DNA of 64,000 nt from Ligustrum vulgare (GCA_963555705.1 OY743188.1:29843383-29907382); one strand, 5' to 3'. Shown: positions 22,561 to 34,689, counted from the first letter of the stretch. Notes: generated from the sequence alone by a model not told the origin. Made by a program: numbers and translations.

Positions 22561-23521
22561 TTTTTGTGTTCTATTGCAACCAACACTTGGTTGCTGATTC
22601 ATATTATGAGGGACCATACATTATGTTGGTCGCCGAAAAGGTAAGTAGGAAAAGGCAGGGAATTTTCGCGCATAAAAATATATTACAGTGACTTATGGTC
22701 GGTATGGGTAGTAATATATTATCGATCAACCCTTTGTTTGTCTCAAAAATGCTTGGCGGAAACAATTTCGCTACTTTTATGCTGTTTGAGCTACCAATCA
22801 TTGTGGTCCTTTTAAGTTTATATCATATAGACACCTTGGTCGCTCGCACCAATTAACAGCGACCAACCCTTCATTGATCGGGAAAACAACTGGCGGGAAA
22901 ATTTTAGTGACCAACGTCGCGGTCACTATGAGTGTAAATCATACAGTGACCACACCTTGGTCTTTGACATCAAATAGTTGCGACAAAATGTGTTGGTGGC
23001 TGAAAAAGTATATTAGAGACCATTATGTGGTCTCTAAAACCCCATTTTACATGAAGAATGTGAAATATCTCTCGCCAAGTGTTATAGCCTATTGGTGACT
23101 AATAATTGGTCGCCAGTGCTTATAGGTTTATAAGCAATAGAAATGAATGATGTAACCAGGGTGGGATCGAGAGAAAGAATTGATGGGGGCGACCATCTCC
23201 TTTATCCTGTGTGATGCACTATAAGAAAGAAGGACATCTCCCACGTAGTTCCACCAGCTTCAGTAACATCTTGGAAAGAATAATCAAATTGAGTTCATGG
23301 AGCCATTTGTTTCTGGTCGTTAAAACCCCAAATAAAAAAAATTGGTCTGGATTTCTCCCCCTAAGAACAACAACGACTATAATGTATTGGTTTCGGAAAA
23401 AAGCAAAACGGTGACCATCTTGTGGTTGCTTGTGCTTAAGTTTCAGAAACCAATTTCATTATATTTATTGACACTCATGTGAGATTGGAATTGTCCATCG
23501 ACCATATGAATTGGTTGTTGA
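22561..23521. repeat. CACTA-like subterminal repeat block, segment copy 2
   Basis: Nearly identical to 1-870 from 22655 on. It is broken at 23521 by Copia-1 and resumes at 31743. The frames at 22874-23098 and 23211-23414 are copies of those in segment copy 1 and are not genes. Confidence 0.7.
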
Positions 23522-23536
23522 TCTAGAAAACTCAAT

Positions 23537-23604
<68 letters not shown>

Positions 23605-23838
23605 TATATATGTTCAACCAATTAATCAAGAAGAAAGAAAGAAAAGAAGAAGAAAGAAAAGAAGAAGAAGAAAGAAAGAGAGATGTGAGGCAACCCTAAA
23701 ATCAATTGTCAAGAAGTATATTGAATTAATCATAATACTCAAAACTATATATAAACATAGTACAATCTAAACTAGGAAAGCTATAATTAGGAAAGCTACT
23801 ATAATTATAATAAACTAATTATGCTAATTATTCTAACA
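23522..23838 (-). repeat. Copia-1 3' LTR
   Basis: 317 bp, containing an (AC)n(AT)n microsatellite and a GAAAGAAAAGAAG tract. It is very similar to the 5' LTR, apart from a 16-bp local duplication and microsatellite length. Confidence 0.9.
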
Positions 23839-23851
23839 TCTCCCCGCAAAC

Positions 23852-26800
23852 TCATGATGCTATAGCAAGAAGCAGCGAGAGTTTGTCAAGTAAGAATCGA
23901 AAGCGGTGAGTCGGATGGGACTTTGTGAAGATGTCTGCTAGCTGCAACGAGGAGGAGACAAAAGGTAAGGCAATAGTCCCATGCTGAAGATGATGACGAA
24001 CAAGATGACAGTCAATCTCAATGTGCTTCGTGCGCTCATGGAACACAGAATTGTGTGAGATTTGTATGGCACTCTTATTGTCACAATACAAGGGGGTGGG
24101 AGAGGAAAGGTGAACACCCATATCTGCAAGTAGCCAACGTAACCACACAATCTCAGTAGTAGTGGAGGCCATGGCACGATATTATGCTTCAGTAGATGAG
24201 CGAGAAACTGCTGATTGCTTCTTACTTTTCCAAGAGATAAGAGAATCACCCAAAAATACACAAAAACCAGTAGTGGACTTACGATCAGTTGGGTTCCCAG
24301 CCCAATCTGCATCGGAGTAAGCACGAAGCTCTAAAGAGGAGGTCGATGGGAATAAAAGACTCTGAAAACAAGAGCCACGGAGATAGTGCAAGATCCGAAC
24401 AACCGCTGCCCAGTGAACCATGGTAGGTGCTGAAACAAACTGACTAACAACATGCACAGCATAAGCAATGTCAGGTCTAGTGATGGTAAAATAAACAAGA
24501 GAACCAACAATAGTGCGATATAAACAAGGATCTGTTAATGGCTCACCATTAGAAGGTGAGTAACGAACATTAGTCTCAATAGGAGTATCAGCTGTTTTAG
24601 TATCAGTAAGACGAGCACGCTCAATGACATCTAAGGCATATTTAGACTGAGATAGCATATAACCTCTAGGAGAAGAAGCAACCTCAATCCCTAGAAAGTA
24701 GGATAAGGGACCCAAATCCTTCATTTCAAAAAGACGAGTCAATTCAGATTTTAGATCAGTTATCCCCACAACATCATCACCAGTAATGATCACGTCATCA
24801 ACATACAACAGAAGGAGGATACGACTAGTGGGAGTAGACCTGCAGAACAAGGCGGAATCATGATGGCTAGATGTAAAACCAAGAGAGAGAACAACTGTAG
24901 AGAACCTCTCAAACTAAGCACGAGGTGCTTGTTTGAGACCATATAAAGCTTTCTTGAGTTTGCAAACAAATCCAGGAGAATGAGGAACACCAGGTGGAGG
25001 AACCATATAAACATCTTCTTGAAGATTTCCATTCAAGAAGGCATTTTTAACATCCATTTGAGAGAGACTCCACTGACGAACAGAAGCAACTGCGATAAGT
25101 GTACGTACAGTAGTCATTTTTGCAACAGGGCAAATGTCTCCTCATAATCCAAGTCATACTGTTGAGAAAATACCTTAGCAACCAATCGAGCCTTATAACG
25201 CTCAACTGAACCATCAGATTTAGTCTTAATTTTATAGACCCAACGAGATCCAATAGCATGTTTACCCAGTGGTAAGGAAACTAATTCCCAAGTGTCTGTC
25301 TTATGTAGAGCAGAGATTTCATCAGTCATAGCCTGTTGCCAAAGGCAAAGGGGATCTAAAGCTGCTTCTTTATAGGAGGAAGGTTCAGAAAGCTTATGAA
25401 TGGAAGACAAGAAACAACAAAAGGATTCAGAGTAACAAGAATGATCAAAATCAGGTAAGTGAGTAGACTTACGTATACGTTGAGGCTATCGAGGAGGGGG
25501 AGACAGCGGATTCTCAGCCTCAGATGGTGCCTGGGGAGGCATAGGAGAAGGAAGGACATTCTGAGATGGCGCATGTGTACATGTAGCATGTGACGAAGAT
25601 GGAGAAGAGATAGTAGGAGTGGGTGTAGGTGGTCTATCAATGTCGTCGGTGAATGGATCAATACAAATGAGATCTAATGTAGTCATGTGAGAAGTATTAT
25701 CAGTAATAGAAAAGAACGGAATGTGTTCAAGAAACACAACATTACGAGAGACATATAACTTGTGACTAACAGGATCAAAACATCGATAACCTTTTTGTCC
25801 CTCACCATATCCTAAGGAGACACAAATAGCTGAACGTGGAGTTAATTTACTACGTTCTGCTGTGGGATGAAGAACAAAACAAGTGCACCCAAAGACTTTT
25901 AAGAGAGAATAATCAGGAGAATAACTAAACAAAGATTGAAATGGTGACAAACCAGATGTGTGAGAAGATGGTATCCTATTAATCAAATAGACAGCGGTGA
26001 GAACGACCTCTCCCCAAAATTCACTAGGTACCTTGGCAGATAGAAGAAGGGAACGAGCAGTTTCAATAATGTGTCTATGCTTACGTTCAGCAACACCATT
26101 CTGTTGAGGAGTATCAGTACATGAAGTTTGATGGATTGTACCATCAAGAGCAAGCAACTCACGAAAATCAGTAGAAACATATTCCCCACCCAAATCACAT
26201 CGAAAACATTTAATGATAGCAGAATGTTGAGTTTTAATGAGTGCTCTGAATGAACGATAAATAGAAAGAAATTCAGAACGTCGCTTCATAAGATATACCC
26301 AACAGTAACGACTACAATCATCAATAAAGGAAACATAATATTGGGACCCTCCTTTAGTAGAAACAGGAGCAGGGCCCTACACATCTGAGTGCACAAGATC
26401 AAATGATGCAACAGAAGAAGAAACACTACGAGGAAAAGGTAAAGCGGAGAATTTAACAAGTTTGCAACCACTACAATCAGAAATGTCATGAGGTTTCAAG
26501 TCTCCTAAACAACCTTTAGAAGCTAAAAATTTTAAACGACTAGCAAACACATGTCCAAGGCGAGAATGCCATAAATAAAAATTAGAAGAAGAAGAATTCA
26601 AATGAAACGATGATAAGTCAATACTAGAGGCTGCAACATGCGCTGGTTTCAGACTATCCAGAACATAAAGTCCTCCTCTCTGCCTATGGCCTATCCCAAT
26701 CAGCTTCTGAGACTGCGGATCCTGTACATAACAAGAAGTAGAAGTAAAGTGAACAGAATGTCCAGAATCACATAATTGACCAACAGAGATAAGATTTAAA

Positions 26801-27999
26801 GTAAGATCGGGAACACAATAGACATTTGAAAGAGATAGATTAGAAGTATGAATAGAACCAATGCCTGCTAAAGACAACGGGGAGCCATCAGCAGTCATAA
26901 CAGATGTAGACGACGTAGAAGGATATAAAGAGTCAAAAAATGATGAGTTAGAAGACATATGCTTGGAAGCACCCGAGTCAAAAATCCATGAGGAAGGTTT
27001 ACCTGAGGAATTTTGAGAGGTCAAAGCTACATGAGTAGAGGCAGACATGGCATGTGGCTGCGAGGCTAAAAACTTATGAAACTGCTCACTAAGATCAGTC
27101 AACCTGGAATCAGATGAGGGTGGTGGTCCAAGTATAGAGGAGCCAATAGATGGAACAATTGTTGCTGTGTGAGCATTGGATCTATAAGACTACTGCGGTG
27201 ATGAGTAATAACTCTGCTACTGTGACTTCAACAATTTAGGACATTGAGCCTTCCAATATCCCTTTTGTCTACAAAAAATACAAACATCATTTGGGACCCG
27301 TACATGTCCGTTGGTTCGATTCTGTGTAGATGGTACAGCTAAAACAGAAGTCCCAGAATGTGAAAGAGATACATCTTCAGTAAGAGATTTCAACCGTGTC
27401 TCCTCAGCAACAAGTTCACTAACAACTGAATCAACAGATGGAAGGGGAGTACGATGCAAAATAGAACCTCTGAACCCCTCAAAATCACTACGAAGTGCCA
27501 TCAAAAACTGAACTAGTCGTTGCTCCTCTCTATAGGTAGTATAATCCTCACATGCTTTCAATCCTGCTGGTTCAATAAGAGCTAACTCATCCCAAATTAA
27601 TGTCATAGCAGTATAGAAATCTAGAATTCTCATATTCTTTTGTTGCAATGCCCGAATGTCAATCTCTAACTGATATCGTTTTGCAAAATTAGATTTAGTG
27701 TACAACTTCTGTAAATGGTCCCAAACCTCCTTTGCTGTTTCATACTTAGCCAACTGTGTACCAATACTATGTTCAACGGAATTATTTATCCATGTAAGAA
27801 TTTTTGAATTGTTTGAATCCCAGGTATCTAACACAGTTGCATAATTTGTATCATTGGTTCCCAGTTTGTCAATTGTTCCACTTACATAACCCCACATCTT
27901 TTTACCCTTAAGAAAGTGTTTCATAACATGACTCCAGTAAGCATAATTTTTACCATCCAAACGCACATTAATAGCTTGAAGAGAATCATCGGATGCCAT
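23852..27999 (-). pseudogene. Copia-1 gag-pol polyprotein, inactivated
   Basis: One long reading frame of about 1380 codons starts at the ATG at 27999. In order: gag (27217-27999, ending in a CCHC-like knuckle CIFCRQKGYWKAQC whose histidine position is tyrosine), protease (WIFDSGASKHM), pre-integrase LWHSRLGH, integrase core (25486-26289, with CTDTPQQNGVAERKH), RT ([23 protein letters not shown]) and RNase H (ADMGVHLSS, KHIEIDCHLVR, QLADIFTK). It is broken by in-frame stops at 27217, 27190, 26377, 25486, 24914 and 24182 and by a one-base deletion near 25115. The damage is light, so the element is fairly young. The product would be the polyprotein that copies and integrates the element; as it stands it cannot be made. 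Confidence 0.92.
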
Positions 28000-28384
28000 G
28001 ATAAGCGAAAGAAAACGATCCTAACCAACAAAGTGAAGCGGAGCAGTTTATAAAACAAGCGGATAAATTCAAACCAACCCCATGGAAATGTAGAAAATGG
28101 GAAGTCGATCACTTTTCCGTCAGCCGCGTCTCCAGAAACACTTCCACGTGCCGTCGCAGTGTCCGGCCAACCTTCTCACGCGCCTCCTCAAACCAGCGCG
28201 TGACACCACACGCGCCACTCCGATGGATGCGCCGACGTCTTCTGAGTCAGAATATGGTCTTGGTTCGCCGAAATACCTATTGTAGGTGCCTCGAAAATCG
28301 TGAAAACAGTGGCGATTTAGGGTTTTGAGGCGAGGAAGAAAAACTGCGCAATTATTTCGTTTTTCAACAACAATCTGATTTAAA

Positions 28385-28398
28385 TGGCTCTGATACCA
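28385..28398 (-). promoter_or_regulatory. Copia-1 primer-binding site
   Basis: On the minus strand TGGTATCAGAGCCA directly follows the 5' LTR, complementary to the 3' end of initiator tRNA-Met. Confidence 0.9.
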
Positions 28399-28414
28399 TG
28401 TAGAAAACTCAATG

Positions 28415-28458
<44 letters not shown>

Positions 28459-30179
28459 TCTTATATATGTTCAACCAATTAATCAAGAAGAAAGAAAGAA
28501 AAGAAGAAGAAAGAAAAGAAGAAGAAGAAAGAAAGAGAGATGTGAGGCAACCCTAAAATCAATTTTCAAGAAGTATGTTGAATTAATCATAATACTCAAA
28601 ACTATATATAAACATAATACAATCTAAACTAGGAAAGCTACTGTTCACCGATATCTCGCAATACGAAATATCCCCGCAAGTGAACGGGTCGTGAAGAGTA
28701 GTTAAAATGGACCTAAGAGTCCGGATTATCGTTCCCACGAGGACCGTTTACTAAGTACCGAAATGTGTAAGTTCTTATCCCTATTTGAACAAATAAATGA
28801 GTTTTTGATTGTTTGGAAACTAATGTTTATAACTATGACTAACAGATTAAAACTTTGCACAAAATTTAGGTTTCGCAATTGCTGATTGTTTTTAAGTATG
28901 ATTGAAAGTGGTTGGGATTCACGAGTTCACCTAGCCAATTAAATCAATTCCTGTTCCAGATTTTATTTTCTAAATATGTGATCGATCAAGTTCACTAAAT
29001 TAAGTTGAGATTCCTCTCTCGAGTTTAAATCAACTCTACCTAGATAAGTCAACCTTGTATCTCTACAGCGGGTCCGAATATTCCTTACCTAAATGCATTA
29101 CATGCGAGAACTTAAACATGATCGCACTAATCACGAAAGTATATCTCTATCTCTCGTTCAATTAATGGATTCATTACCTAGATCTATGTTATTAACTCAC
29201 CTCTCGGACTATGGAAATAACACATAGAGTCATGAATAAGTGGCCAATTCATTCAAGCATTAAACGCAATAATAAACCAACACATGAATTACGGCGTTAA
29301 AACAAGGAACATGGAATTAAAGTAATATGACTAGGCTACGTCGTGATTCCCAACGTTAGGATTAATTACACATAATAACTGAATAATAAAAACAATCTGA
29401 ATTAAAATTAAACATGCTGGAATTTATGAATTCAACAATGAGAAAAGAAGTCTTGCACCAAGATTTGCTTTCCCGTGTTTAGCTCCTATTTTCCTGTGCT
29501 TTTCTGTGCTTGAGTCTCCTCGTCAATTCGATGTTGAATAGCCAAGAATCCTCCAATATTCAGCTCTGCACAAAACTGCTCTTTTGTTCCTCACGCCTCT
29601 GTTACCACTTAGGTCAATTTCCCCGAGTCTCCCTCTTAAAATCGCGCACAAAATCCCAGTACAGGCTGTGACGACCCGAATTCTCGACCATTCGAGTGCC
29701 ACTAAAAGTGACTCATATCATATTATCGAGACTTAAATAGTAATGTAAAATTATTCAAAAGAATAATTAGAATCCCATAATTTTATTTGTGAATAAAAAT
29801 AGAACATAATTTTCTTACATAAAGTTCAACATAATTATCTCATCAATCTTAACCACTTTTGTCACTTCCATGTTGACCGCCTCGAACCTTCAATTATCTG
29901 AAAATGGTAAATATCGTGGAGTGAGATTTATAAAATCCCAGTAAGTATACCAAGCATAAATTTTCTTTTGAAAGCATATGGATCATTTTCATCATAACAT
30001 AGGATAGGATCGAAATACTCATAAACATAGGGAGACACAAGAATTTTACCGAACTTAAATGGCAAGAATTCTTATGTGTAGCGCTACTAAACTCCGGTCC
30101 CCTTAGCATAATCATAAACATATCATATGGAACCCATAACAATCTTGTGAGATTGATTTCATAGCAATGATCCAAACAT

Positions 30180-30400
30180 TTTCATAAAAACATAAGATAT
30201 ACTTACTTGTCATAAAAACATACTTACTTTTCATAAAAACATAAGGTGTATTTACCTTTCATAAAAACATACTTACTTTTCATAAAAACATAAGATATAC
30301 TTACTTGTCATAAAAACATACTTACTTTTCATAAAAACATAAGGTGTATTTACCTTTCATAAAAACATACTTACTTTTCATAAAAACATAAGATATACTT
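30180..30400. repeat. ~98-bp tandem repeat
   Basis: CATAAAAACATACTTACTTT phrases alternate with CATAAGATATAC and CATAAGGTGTAT in a period of about 98 bp, just over two copies. The related LTR at 45057 has a shorter version near 46060-46130. Confidence 0.85.
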
Positions 30401-30629
30401 ACCTTTTAAAAGATTAAAATGAAGTGTAGTAGTAAATGGACCAAAACTTTCTTGACCACCTTGAATTTCTCTTACTTGTGGATTTTGTCAAGAGATTGGA
30501 AATAAGTGTATATGTGTAGAGTTGTGTGTAAAAGAGATGGGTTTAAATAGATGTATAAAGTTGGCATATTGTAAACATAATCATTCAATTCTATTAATTT
30601 TAACACATCCTTTTCTTAAAGTAAAGCAC

Positions 30630-30985
30630 CATTCATATACTTTTCCATATTTATACAAATATTATGCTCTTCATGATTACATATAATGGAGTCTTATCAA
30701 CCATTCATATACTTTTCCATATTTATACAAATATTATGCTCTTCATGATTACATATAATGGAGTCTTATCAACCATTCATATACTTTTCCATATTTATAC
30801 AAATATTATGCTCTTCATGATTACATATAATGGAGTCTTATCAACCATTCATATACTTTTCCATATTTATACAAATATTATGCTCTTCATGATTATATAT
30901 AATGGAGTATATAATTCATTCATATACTTTTCCATATTTATACAAATATTATGCTCTTCATGATTACATATAATGGAACCTCTCA
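30630..30985. repeat. 72-bp tandem repeat, about five copies
   Basis: Units containing CATTCATATACTTTTCCAT and TTATGCTCTTCATGATTACA repeat every 72 bases. Because 72 is a multiple of three, a 99-codon open frame (30664-30963) results. It is a by-product, not a gene. Confidence 0.92.
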
Positions 30986-31742
30986 TGCTTGCATATATTT
31001 TCTTAATTTCAATAATAAAAATAATTTTTGTATAAATAAATATTGGGATAACATTGAATTAAGTACTTGGACTTAATATACTTTAAATCAAGAGAATGGA
31101 GATATTTTTAGAAATTCGGAATTTAATTTAAAATCGAACGATCTCGATTATTTCTTGACTTGGCTATACGAATACGTCGCGGCGTTAACTTAATAAAAAT
31201 GGGTGAAATAGTAGCGACACGATTTTCTATTAAAATAATTATTAATCGCGTAAAAATTCTTGGTCGCTACACAGGCCCAGTCGGACACCCACGCGATCGC
31301 GTGGTTGGTACGTCAGCGATCGCGTGGGAGAGCCTTATTTCGCTCTGCATGCATTTTGTCGCCAAGTCGCGATCACTGACCTTGAGCCTCAGCGATCGCG
31401 ACCTGGAGGTTTGACACGCGATTCGCCATCTTTCTCTTGGCCTTCAAGTTGGTCCCCTGATTTTATTTGCAAAATGAATCCCCCACTATTGATTTGATCA
31501 ATTAGACCCTAGAATTTCTGTTTCTCTTCAATTCTCCTTCTTTTGACCTTTATTTCCCGTAATTGCTTCCTTGTTCCTCTTTTTGACTAAAATCTGAAAT
31601 AACAATTATTAAATACAATTTAGGTAGAATAAATTCATAAATCAACACGGTAAATTCTCATTTTGGCATATCCCCAAGTGTATAAAATACACCTATCAGC
31701 TACTATAATTATAATAAACTAATTATGCTAATTATTCTAACA

Positions 31743-32135
31743 GTTGAAACCATAGGCATTGGTGACCACAAGATGGTGGTCACTGCGAGTTTTAATCATA
31801 CAACGTCACCAAACCTTGGTCGCTGCATGCATCAATGAATAGCTACAAACCCGTCATTGGTCACCAAAAAAACTGGCAAGGTTAGTCAAAGCGCGGGACA
31901 TGATATCAAGCTAGAATTTTCTTTTTGGATTACAAGGAGCTCCACCACCCATGTGAGTGGATTGTCCAACTAGTTGCTCATTATAGTTGTTTAATAATCC
32001 TTGCTTTTCGTCAATGAATAAAAAGCCTGGCAAAGTTTCCTGGCGTTTAGAAGTGGTTCAGTACAGATCAGTGGTCCAACGTTTTTTGAACTTTTGATAT
32101 CTAGTTTAGTTGATATTTTTTTTAAAAAAAAATAG
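31743..32135. repeat. Segment copy 2 resumed after Copia-1
   Basis: It continues the match to segment copy 1 (from about 871), through the CACTA-like repeats to the PAR1-D upstream region. Confidence 0.75.
31888..31947 (-). pseudogene. Relic of a minus-strand PAR1 gene, copy 2
   Basis: Same relic as 1008-1060: on the minus strand GGAGCTCCTTGTAATCC, then the GATATC block of PAR1 intron 1. Confidence 0.55.
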
Positions 32136-32237
32136 CTGTAAACAAAACAATTCAGCATTCGGAAACCAATTCAGAATAGTACAAAGATTGGAAACTTTGC
32201 CTGTGCGAGGAGCTTCCAAATTCCATTGATTACAAGG

Positions 32238-32238
32238 C

Positions 32239-32275
<37 letters not shown>

Positions 32276-32290
32276 AATAAATAAATAAAT
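32238..32290. repeat. ATT microsatellite with AAAT repeats
   Basis: About eleven ATT units followed by AAAT units, in the PAR1-D upstream region. Confidence 0.9.
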
Positions 32291-32403
32291 AGATAGATAT
32301 AGATTCCTTCAACCAAATTACATACATAATTCCAAAATACTTCTCAAACAGTGCCACTACCCTATCCTATTCGCCCAAGCCCACCCTCCCACCCCACAAG
32401 CAC

Positions 32404-32410
32404 TATAAAA
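32404..32410 (+). promoter_or_regulatory. TATA box of PAR1-D
   Basis: TATAAAA within CACTATAAAAACCATC, 127 bases before the ATG, as in PAR1-C. The 5' end of the leader region is conserved with PAR1-A and PAR1-C. Confidence 0.75.
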
Positions 32411-32530
32411 ACCATCTTCTGCTGTGTAACTTCTGCAGGAAAATCACTTCACACAATTCACGGAACATCACCAAGCAAGCCACAATAAATATCAACTTTT
32501 CCTAGGCAAAATTCAAGATTTTGTACTAAA

Positions 32531-33351
32531 ATGAAAATGATCATCTTCCTCACCTTTGCTCTCTTCCTCCAGGGAGCTCTTGGTAATCCACAACATGAGT
32601 TCTTCCATTAATTTTCTTGATCTATTATTGTCCATTCCCGTTCTATGACTAACATTTATCTCTCTTCTTTCCTGAATGCAGGGGTACTAGTCTGCGAGGA
32701 ATTGCCAGTTGGTATGTGTTCTTTCTCAATTGCGTCCTCTGGGAAGCGATGCTCGTTAGAGACGTACGCATCAATTGATGGAAATATGCATTTCCAATGC
32801 AAGACATCTGAAGTGGTTGCTACTATCTTGCACGATTATATTGAGACTAATGAATGCGTAAGTGCATGTGGGATTGATAGAAAATCTGTCGGGATCTCAT
32901 CAGACTCCCTCCTCGATTTTCAGTTCACTGCCAAGCTATGCTCACCACGGTGTTACCAGAACTGTCCCAACATTGTTGATCTTTACTACAATTTGGCTCT
33001 AGGAGAAGGTGAGCTCTACAACCATCACTGCACCCCCAGCACACTCCCAGCAAGATGGGTGGATCGCTCTGGGGCATTTTTATCATACAAATGACAGATA
33101 TTATTCTGTCTTCACTTAGTTGTCTTGTAACTCTACGATAAATTATTAGAAAAGGAGATCTTTATCATCTCTGACTATTTATTTACTAACAATTAACAGG
33201 GGCATTTTTACCTGATTTGTGCAAATCTAAAGAAACTAGTTCACGGCGTTCAATGGCTCAGATTCAAAGTTCTGGCGTAGCTTTTGGCCCTATGTCTGCT
33301 GCTGCTCCTTCTCCATCTTCGCCTTTAGATTGTGCTCCAGCTCCAATGTGA
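32531..33351 (+). CDS. PAR1: PAR1-D, PAR1-family secreted cysteine-rich protein
   Basis: Exons 32531-32582, 32682-33008 and 33200-33351 join to 531 bases (176 residues). Splice sites and phases match PAR1-B and PAR1-C. It has a signal peptide [18 protein letters not shown], then the PAR1 core with all nine exon 2 cysteines ([39 protein letters not shown]), and exon 3 with AFLPDLC and the tail AAAPSPSSP ending LDCAPAPM. It is shorter than PAR1-C by five residues in the Gly/Pro/Ala part of the tail. It is the intact counterpart of PAR1-A in segment copy 2. Copia-1 ends about 790 bases upstream of the ATG, outside the conserved promoter module. No coding defect is visible; expression is unknown. 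Confidence 0.92.
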
Positions 33352-33604
33352 TTATGTTCTGCTGTTTTAATTTGTGTATTATTTAATGAAAGTGATACAG
33401 CAGTTGTAATTATGTGTACTATTTAGTGAAAGTGGACTACATCTGATTATGCATAACTCTTTTGTTTGTATTGCATACCTTCACATCATACTATTAAGAA
33501 AAAGAAAAAGACCAATTAGAAGAATTAATCTAAATACACAAGCAGTAACAACAATTCTGAACATTCAAGTGAACGAAAATGCAGCAATAGCTTTCTCTTG
33601 AAAA

Positions 33605-33972
33605 AAAAAAAAAAAATATAGTGACAATGGAATTTCATAAGTTGCCTTTGTACTGTATCGATATGATTAAAATAATATATACATTCAAACTCATCTTTAA
33701 AAGTAAACCTTTAAATTCAGTTACTTCATTTGCATCATTAGTTGAATTGTTCTGAGATGATTCAGTGCAATTATGGTGATGTCTATTTGTGTCCTTTGGC
33801 TCTGCAAACAGCACAAGTCATGTAAACATGCTTCCCCCCAATATTAGATTGGGACTTCGATGGTTCCATTTCTTCATTCCCTTTACGTCTCTTTTTTCGC
33901 TTCATTCCTTTTTTGAGGAATATACCAGGTATTCAGTCCAGAGAGCCTTGCCATTGATGGGATTTATAATTT
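33605..33972. other. Intergenic stretch downstream of PAR1-D
   Basis: AT-rich with no gene seen. Homology to the PAR1-C 3' flank ends at about 33600 near an A run. Confidence 0.4.
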
Positions 33973-34058
33973 GGGGGGGGGGGGGGGGGGTCCCCTCTTT
34001 TCAGGGGCCCCACGCCCCCTCTTGTGAGGGGGCGGTGCCCCCCACGGTAAGGTGGGGG
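33973..34058. repeat. 18-G run followed by three GC-rich hairpins
   Basis: The G run is 33973-33990. Perfect stems follow: CCCCT/AGGGG (33992-33996 with 34003-34007), CGCCCCCTC/GAGGGGGCG (34013-34021 with 34026-34034, 4-base loop) and CCCCCAC/GTGGGGG (34039-34045 with 34052-34058). It sits in AT-rich DNA next to a MULE remnant. Function unknown. Confidence 0.8.
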
Positions 34059-34079
34059 TACAACAAGTTTTTTTTCTTT

Positions 34080-34460
34080 ATAAAATGCTCATATGAGTTT
34101 CAATAGAGTACCAGTCTGAAACATACTCATTTACCTCATGCCATCGTCAATTATGCAAGCCATAGCTTGTGGACAATTAATCCCATTTAAGTCCCATATT
34201 CGGCATGCGCAAGTTTAATTTGTTCTCCAAATCTACCATGTAAACTCCATATGAACCTTCAACATAGTATTGACATATACTGTTGCATGCAATATACATT
34301 CAAGGGCATCCATACTATATTTTTCTAGCTTTTTGAATCTTAGAACATATTGTACCCTTAAACCCTCGAATTTTTCCCTTTTTACTCTACACCTTTCCAT
34401 TAGCTTCATCCGTATAGATATCATCATGTCGATAATAGATTGGTCCCTTTGTTCCAAGAT
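34080..34460 (-). pseudogene. MULE transposase C-terminal remnant (SWIM zinc finger)
   Basis: On the minus strand, 34233-34457 reads DMMISIRMKLMERCRVKRE, then YSMDALECILHATVY. With a frame change, 34125-34210 reads CACRIWDLNGINCPQAMAC followed by EVNEYVSDWYSIET. The CxCxnCxH pattern of the SWIM finger is visible with the last histidine replaced by glutamine. This is the DNA-binding tail of a Mutator-like transposase. At least two frameshifts make it non-functional. Confidence 0.8.
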
Positions 34461-34689
34461 AAATTTGCTAAAACACTCATAGATTAATAAGAAGAACGTC
34501 TGATGTGATTCCTTTTAAGAAACACGACTAACTCGGGGAATTGAATTGAAATTGATCAGATAACAATAGAAGATAGGATCTTGACCCAAGCCTCATGATG
34601 TAAGAACTTAAGATATCGGTTACACCGTTACGATGCGGAAACAAGAACAAAGATTGTCGAACGTGGTTGCCTAATCATTTGCCTATCTC

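Larger units (their letters stand above)
29667..31271 (+). mobile_element. Solo LTR nested inside the solo LTR at 28642
   Basis: 1605 bp, TGTGACGACCCGAATTC to TTCTTGGTCGCTACA, with perfect 5-bp duplications CAGGC (29662-29666 and 31272-31276). It is the same family as 45057-48423 and 57081-59832. It carries two tandem arrays, at 30180-30400 and 30630-30985. Confidence 0.9.
28642..31698 (+). mobile_element. Solo LTR inside the Copia-1 5' LTR
   Basis: From TGTTCACCGATATC to AAAATACACCTATCA, flanked by the perfect duplication GCTAC (28637-28641 and 31699-31703). It is about 1.45 kb once the inner insertion (29667-31271) is discounted, and homologous to the solo LTR at 17511-19046. Confidence 0.9.
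23522..31742 (-). mobile_element. Copia-1, full-length Ty1/Copia element with nested solo LTRs
   Basis: Flanked by the perfect 5-bp duplication GTTGA (23517-23521 and 31743-31747). The unoccupied site can be read in segment copy 1 near 870. The 3' LTR is 23522-23838 and the 5' LTR is 28399-31742, the latter enlarged by an insertion at 28642. The primer-binding site, the complement of TGGCTCTGATACCA at 28385-28398, pairs with initiator tRNA-Met, and the purine tract GCGGGGAGA lies at 23839-23847. The left terminus reads TC rather than TG. Coding order is gag, protease, integrase, RT, RNase H. Confidence 0.95.

Noticed and set aside
30664..30963. 99-codon open frame with a 24-residue repeat
   Set aside because: It is produced by a 72-bp tandem repeat inside a solo LTR; no family, no splice or promoter context.
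30180..30985. Regularly spaced repeats that could suggest a CRISPR-like array
   Set aside because: Units are contiguous tandem copies without unique spacers, in plant DNA inside an LTR.
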